Positions 6,136-9,012 of a stretch of DNA of 9,012 nt are shown here, piece by piece. Positions within the stretch are counted from its first letter, which is position 1; each line of letters opens with the position of its first letter. This DNA is from an uncultured Actinomyces sp. Lineage in GTDB: Bacteria; Actinomycetota; Actinomycetes; Actinomycetales; Actinomycetaceae. The notes below the pieces were generated by a model that saw only the letters and a list, made by a program, of their open reading frames with translations, was not told the DNA's origin and searched no databases. The position numbers and the translations under genes are program-made. The stretch spans positions 1-9,012 of the forward strand of contig CAJZDJ010000081.1 in the NCBI GenBank assembly GCA_915063485.1. The letters run 5' to 3'.

Positions 6136-7595
6136 CCACCACTACGCCCAACGAGCCGACCAACAACGAGGTCGCCGTCAACGACATCGGCTCTACCGAG
6201 GAACTACTCGCAGCCGTCGACGAAACCATTAAGTACTTCGACGATGGCGACATCGTTGAGGGTACCGTTGTTAAGGTTGACCGCGATGAGGTCCTCCTCG
6301 ATATCGGCTACAAGACTGAGGGCGTTATCCTCTCTCGTGAGCTGTCCATTAAGCATGACGTAGACCCCGAAGAGATCGTTGCTGTTGGTGACGAGATCGA
6401 GGCCCTGGTTCTCCAGAAGGAGGACAAGGAAGGTCGTCTGCTACTGTCCAAGAAGCGTGCACAGTACGAGCGCGCTTGGGGTCAGATCGAAAAGATCAAG
6501 GAAGAAGACGGTGTTGTCACCGGTAGCGTTATCGAGGTCGTTAAGGGTGGTCTCATCCTCGACATCGGTCTGCGCGGCTTCCTACCCGCTTCCCTGGTTG
6601 AAATGCGTCGCGTCCGCGACCTTCAGCCCTACGTTGGCCGCGAGCTAGAGGCCAAGATCATCGAGCTGGACAAGAACCGCAACAACGTGGTCCTTTCCCG
6701 CCGCGCCTGGCTGGAGCAGACCCAGTCCGAGGTACGCACCAACTTCCTGCAGACCCTCCAGAAGGGCCAGGTTCGCAGCGGTGTGGTTTCCTCCATCGTT
6801 AACTTCGGTGCCTTCGTGGACCTGGGCGGCGTAGACGGTCTGGTTCACGTCTCCGAGCTGTCCTGGAAGCACATCGACCACCCGTCCGAGGTTGTCGAGG
6901 TTGGCCAGGAAGTCACCGTTGAGGTCCTGGATGTGGACTTCGACCGCGAGCGTGTCTCCCTGTCTCTCAAGGCTACTCAGGAAGACCCGTGGCAGGCCTT
7001 CGCCCGCGCCCACGCTATCGGCCAGGTTGTGCCCGGTAAGGTCACCAAGCTGGTTCCCTTCGGTGCGTTCGTGCGCGTCGAGGACGGTATCGAGGGTCTG
7101 GTTCACATCTCCGAGCTGGCCCAGCGTCACGTCGAGGTGCCCGAGCAGGTTGCCAAGGTCGGTGACGAGGTATTCGTCAAGGTTATCGACATTGACCTGG
7201 ACCGTCGCCGCATCTCCCTGTCGCTCAAGCAGGCCAACGAGGGTGTAGACCCCAACTCCGAGGACTTCGATCCTTCGCTGTACGGTATGGCTGCCGAGTA
7301 CGACGAGAATGGCAACTACAAGTACCCCGAGGGCTTCGACCCCGAGACCAACGAGTGGCTCGAAGGCTACGAGGCTCAGCGCGAGGCTTGGGAAGCACAG
7401 TACGCTGCTGCTCACGCCCGCTGGGAGTCCCACAAGGCCCAGGTTGCCAAGGCTCTGGAAGAGGACGTCGAGCAGGCTGCTGCCGCTCCGGCTCCCGCCA
7501 GCTCCTACTCCTCGGCTCCCGCTGAGGCCGCTGGTACCCTCGCTTCTGACGAGGCTCTAGCTGCTCTGCGCGAGAAGCTGACCGGCAACAACTGA
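6132..7595 (+). CDS. rpsA: 30S ribosomal protein S1
   Basis: S1 binds mRNA on the small ribosomal subunit and helps load structured or leadered messages. The 487-residue protein carries four S1 (OB-fold) repeats at about residues 39-108, 126-190, 212-280 and 297-366. Repeats 3 and 4 show the classic NFGAFVDLGGVDGLVHVSELSW and PFGAFVRVEDGIEGLVHISELA blocks, each ending in RVSLSLK or RISLSLK. The N-terminus is short and acidic, and the C-terminal 120 residues are low-complexity, Glu/Ala-rich, closing with GTLASDEALAALREKL, the usual actinobacterial tail. Four repeats fit the actinobacterial form, not the six-repeat form of enterobacteria. Leu is encoded mainly by CTG/CTC, unlike polA, consistent with codon adaptation to high expression. 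The start at 6132 has a ribosome-binding site, a long leader and a coupled mini-ORF. Confidence 0.97.
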   Translation: MTTTTPNEPTNNEVAVNDIGSTEELLAAVDETIKYFDDGDIVEGTVVKVDRDEVLLDIGYKTEGVILSRELSIKHDVDPEEIVAVGDEIEALVLQKEDKEGRLLLSKKRAQYERAWGQIEKIKEEDGVVTGSVIEVVKGGLILDIGLRGFLPASLVEMRRVRDLQPYVGRELEAKIIELDKNRNNVVLSRRAWLEQTQSEVRTNFLQTLQKGQVRSGVVSSIVNFGAFVDLGGVDGLVHVSELSWKHIDHPSEVVEVGQEVTVEVLDVDFDRERVSLSLKATQEDPWQAFARAHAIGQVVPGKVTKLVPFGAFVRVEDGIEGLVHISELAQRHVEVPEQVAKVGDEVFVKVIDIDLDRRRISLSLKQANEGVDPNSEDFDPSLYGMAAEYDENGNYKYPEGFDPETNEWLEGYEAQREAWEAQYAAAHARWESHKAQVAKALEEDVEQAAAAPAPASSYSSAPAEAAGTLASDEALAALREKLTGNN

Positions 7596-7614
7596 TTGCT
7601 AACACTTAGCTAAC

Positions 7615-7654
7615 AAACGGGTGCCCCTACCAGTTTTGGTAGGGGCACCCGTTT
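7615..7654 (+). terminator. Intrinsic terminator of rpsA
   Basis: An 18-bp perfect stem (AAACGGGTGCCCCTACCA, 7615-7632, with its complement 7637-7654) closes a GTTT loop and ends in TTTATAT. It begins 20 nt after the rpsA stop codon. This is the strongest hairpin in the window, and terminator function is very likely. Confidence 0.93.
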
Positions 7655-7682
7655 ATATAAGCGATGCAATTAGCCTTTAAGT

Positions 7683-7840
7683 GCGCATAAGACCTGGTGA
7701 GGGTTTGGGCTGGAACCAATAGGCTCCAGCCCAAACCTTGTCATCACCTTTTGGCTTTGCTCAGCTAAGAAGTCTTGGCTAGGCTCCACCTGTCAGTGAA
7801 TCTGGGGCTAAGCCCTAAATACACTGACAGCCGGATTTTA
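7683..7840 (+). ncRNA. Candidate structured small RNA: three consecutive hairpins
   Basis: Three stem-loops follow each other closely. Hairpin 1 pairs GGTTTGGGCTGGA (7702-7714) with TCCAGCCCAAACC (7725-7737), extended by GGTGA/TCACC (7696-7700 with 7744-7748), and is followed by TTTT. Hairpin 2 pairs AGCTAAG (7763-7769) with CTTGGCT (7774-7780), with one G-U. Hairpin 3 pairs CTGTCAGTG (7790-7798) with CACTGACAG (7822-7830), with an inner GGGC-TAA-GCCC, and is followed by CCGGATTTTA. A TAGCCT box at 7671-7676, identical to the proposed polA -10, would start a transcript near 7683. I recognise no known RNA family. Simpler alternatives are tandem backup terminators of rpsA, or unrelated inverted repeats. 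Confidence 0.35.
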
Positions 7841-8193
7841 CTTGGTTTGTAGCGCTAGTCTCAAGTGCGTGATGGCTGCGATAAGTGCCACTAAAAATGG
7901 CGTAGCTAACACTGTGTTAGCAAAACCTGCGCTGGCCAGGTTTCTTGAAGTATTCACAGGTGAGTGCCAACTTACTGGAGAAAATAGGGTTTCGGAAGTG
8001 TTCGCAGTTAGTGAAATATATGTGACGTGTATTTGTGTGGGTTAGCGTGCGTGTTTGTTTACGCCCTACCGGTTTGAGCAGCCGCCCAGGTAGCGTTTAG
8101 GACCAGCATCTAAGCTGCCATTTAGGCCACTGCCCGGGCCTGCGAAATTCGCCGGGCCTGCCCGCCAAATATGACTATCTAGTGAGACAAGCC
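7841..8193. other. Intergenic stretch with no supported gene
   Basis: I see no convincing gene on either strand. There is a pair of 13-nt direct repeats matching at 11 bases (GAAGTATTCACAG at 7947-7959 and GAAGTGTTCGCAG at 7995-8007). A second pair is the exact 10-nt repeat CCGGGCCTGC at 8134-8143 and 8152-8161, within which GGCC-t-GCGA-AAT-TCGC-cg-GGCC (8137-8158) can form a hairpin. Base composition swings from AT-rich to GC-rich across the stretch. It may hold operators for the downstream transporter or decayed sequence. Confidence 0.5.
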
Positions 8194-8223
8194 TTGCCCA
8201 GCGAGCTATGGGCCATTTATATT
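8194..8223 (+). promoter_or_regulatory. Candidate promoter of the transporter gene (leaderless)
   Basis: TATATT (8218-8223) is a near-consensus -10 and ends 7 nt before the ATG at 8231. TTGCCC (8194-8199) is a partial -35 with an 18-nt spacer. The bases between box and ATG are CCCCTTC, with no Shine-Dalgarno sequence, so the transcript would begin at the start codon. Confidence 0.55.
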
Positions 8224-8230
8224 CCCCTTC

Positions 8231-9012
8231 ATGAACGCCGTACTTATCTCTGTCCTAGTAATGCTTGTACTTGCTGCCCTGCGAGTGCATGTGGTGCTAG
8301 CGCTGTTCATAGGTTCGGTAGTGGGCGGTTTAATCTCAGGCATTGGCCTTGATAAGACCATGGTGGCCTTCCAAACCGGGCTGGCAGGGGGAGCTAAAAT
8401 CGCCCTGAGCTATGCCTTGCTGGGCGCTTTTGCCATGGCTGTGGCCAACAGCGGACTGCCGGAACTATTAGCGCAAAAAATTACGGCCGCCGTCGGCAAA
8501 GAAAATAATGCCAAAGCAGCCTTTGGGGCTAAATGGCTGATGCTGGCGGGAATTTTAGCCATGTCGGTGATGAGCCAGAACCTGATCCCGGTGCACATCG
8601 CCTTCATTCCGCTGATCATCCCGCCTTTGCTGACCGTAATGAACAAGCTGCGCATTGACCGGCGCCTGGTTGCCTGCGTGCTGACTTTCGGGCTGGTGAC
8701 CACCTACATGTGGATCCCGGTGGGTTTTGGCTCGATCTTCCTAAACAATATTTTGCTGGGAAACATTAAAAACGCCGGCATGAAAGTAGACGGCATCAAC
8801 GTCATGCACGTGATGACCATTCCGGCCATGGGGATGGTGGCCGGGCTGCTGATCGCCGTGTTTTTCTCCTACCGCAAACCGCGCGAATATGCGGACCAGC
8901 CGGTTACGGCTGCGGCCGTGGAGCAGGTGAGCCGCTACAAGGTGATCGTTTCCCTGATCGCTATTGTGGCCACCTTCGCCGTGCAGGTGGTGATGCTTTC
9001 GCTGGAGTCGGA
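8231..9012 (+). CDS. Na+/H+ antiporter-family membrane transporter, YuiF/HI1107 type (3' truncated by window)
   Basis: The frame is open from ATG 8231 to the window edge (260 full codons, no stop), so the C-terminal part is missing. The product is strongly hydrophobic with several membrane segments, beginning NAVLISVLVMLVLAALRVHVVLALFIGSVVGG. Conserved-looking blocks are GGLISGIGLDKT, IALSYALLGAFAMAVANSGLP, SQNLIPVHIAFIPLIIPPLL (from residue 115), RLVACVLTFGLVTTYMWIPVGFGSIFLNNILL and a glycine-rich MTIPAMGMVAGLL helix. I recognise the family of B. subtilis YuiF and H. influenzae HI1107, annotated as Na+/H+ antiporters and proposed to move amino acids; the substrate is not certain. The ATG choice is supported by the family N-terminus and by the -10 box 7 nt upstream. 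It is likely a separate transcription unit from rpsA. Confidence 0.85.
   Translation, partial: MNAVLISVLVMLVLAALRVHVVLALFIGSVVGGLISGIGLDKTMVAFQTGLAGGAKIALSYALLGAFAMAVANSGLPELLAQKITAAVGKENNAKAAFGAKWLMLAGILAMSVMSQNLIPVHIAFIPLIIPPLLTVMNKLRIDRRLVACVLTFGLVTTYMWIPVGFGSIFLNNILLGNIKNAGMKVDGINVMHVMTIPAMGMVAGLLIAVFFSYRKPREYADQPVTAAAVEQVSRYKVIVSLIAIVATFAVQVVMLSLES

Noticed and set aside
6645..7433. 262-codon minus-strand ORF opposite rpsA
   Set aside because: It is an antisense shadow produced by the strong codon bias of rpsA. Its Leu/Val/Gly-rich product matches no family, and the plus-strand S1 domains are certain.
7696..7748. Small SRP RNA (4.5S) apical hairpin
   Set aside because: The conserved GGAA/AGCA internal loop and GNAR-type apical loop are absent.
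7696..7830. Possible ANTAR target RNA (paired hairpins with six-base loops)
   Set aside because: ANTAR targets have two short hairpins with hexaloops bearing A1 and G4. The loops here are 10 nt or AATA, 4 nt and 3 nt, so the motif is not met despite the ANTAR regulator encoded in the window.
7842..8045. 67-codon plus-strand ORF starting with TTG between rpsA and the transporter
   Set aside because: No ribosome-binding site and no -10 box at leaderless distance, no recognisable family, and codon use unlike the neighbours. Chance is the better explanation, although the 13-nt repeats happen to lie in the same frame.
8410..8703. 97-codon minus-strand ORF inside the transporter gene
   Set aside because: It lies wholly opposite a clearly conserved membrane-protein frame, and its product has no family features.

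Overview
The window looks like chromosomal DNA of a moderate-to-high-GC actinobacterium. The reasons are the gene set and order (lgt, pyk, an ANTAR response regulator of the PdtaR type, a hotdog thioesterase, polA, rpsA), a Pol I carrying the actinobacterial KAMSYGLAYG motif with no proofreading residues, a four-S1-domain RpsA, and several genes that appear to be read from leaderless transcripts. The gene order resembles the lgt-pykA ... pdtaR ... polA-rpsA region of mycobacteria and other actinobacteria. I cannot name the genus. Heavy use of the Leu codon CTA and of the tetramer CTAG in most genes is a distinctive trait.

Layout. Positions 2-217 hold the C-terminal end of Lgt (prolipoprotein diacylglyceryl transferase). 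Pyruvate kinase (309-1736) follows and ends at a strong intrinsic terminator. A tRNA with a CAA (Leu) anticodon lies on the minus strand at 1935-2007, divergent from the ANTAR regulator (2066-2671). That regulator converges on a minus-strand PaaI-type thioesterase (2793-3188), with an 11-bp inverted repeat between them. The thioesterase is divergent from polA (3236-5905) across only 47 bp. A 226-bp intergenic region then leads to rpsA (6132-7595). It holds a candidate extended -10, a GUAA-loop hairpin, a 15-codon leader ORF whose stop overlaps the rpsA start (ATGA), and a duplicated 14-nt element in front of each of the two start codons. An 18-bp terminator closes rpsA. The stretch 7655-8230 has no convincing protein gene but begins with three consecutive hairpins that could be a small structured RNA. 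The window ends inside a YuiF/HI1107-type Na+/H+ antiporter-family transporter (8231-9012, cut by the window edge).

These are mostly housekeeping functions (lipoprotein maturation, the last step of glycolysis, DNA repair and Okazaki-fragment processing, translation initiation) plus one RNA-binding regulator, and they are mainly independent transcription units. The observations most worth checking are the rpsA leader, the short-variable-arm Leu(CAA) tRNA, the hairpin cluster after rpsA, and the near-constant 6-7 nt distance between TANNNT boxes and start codons.
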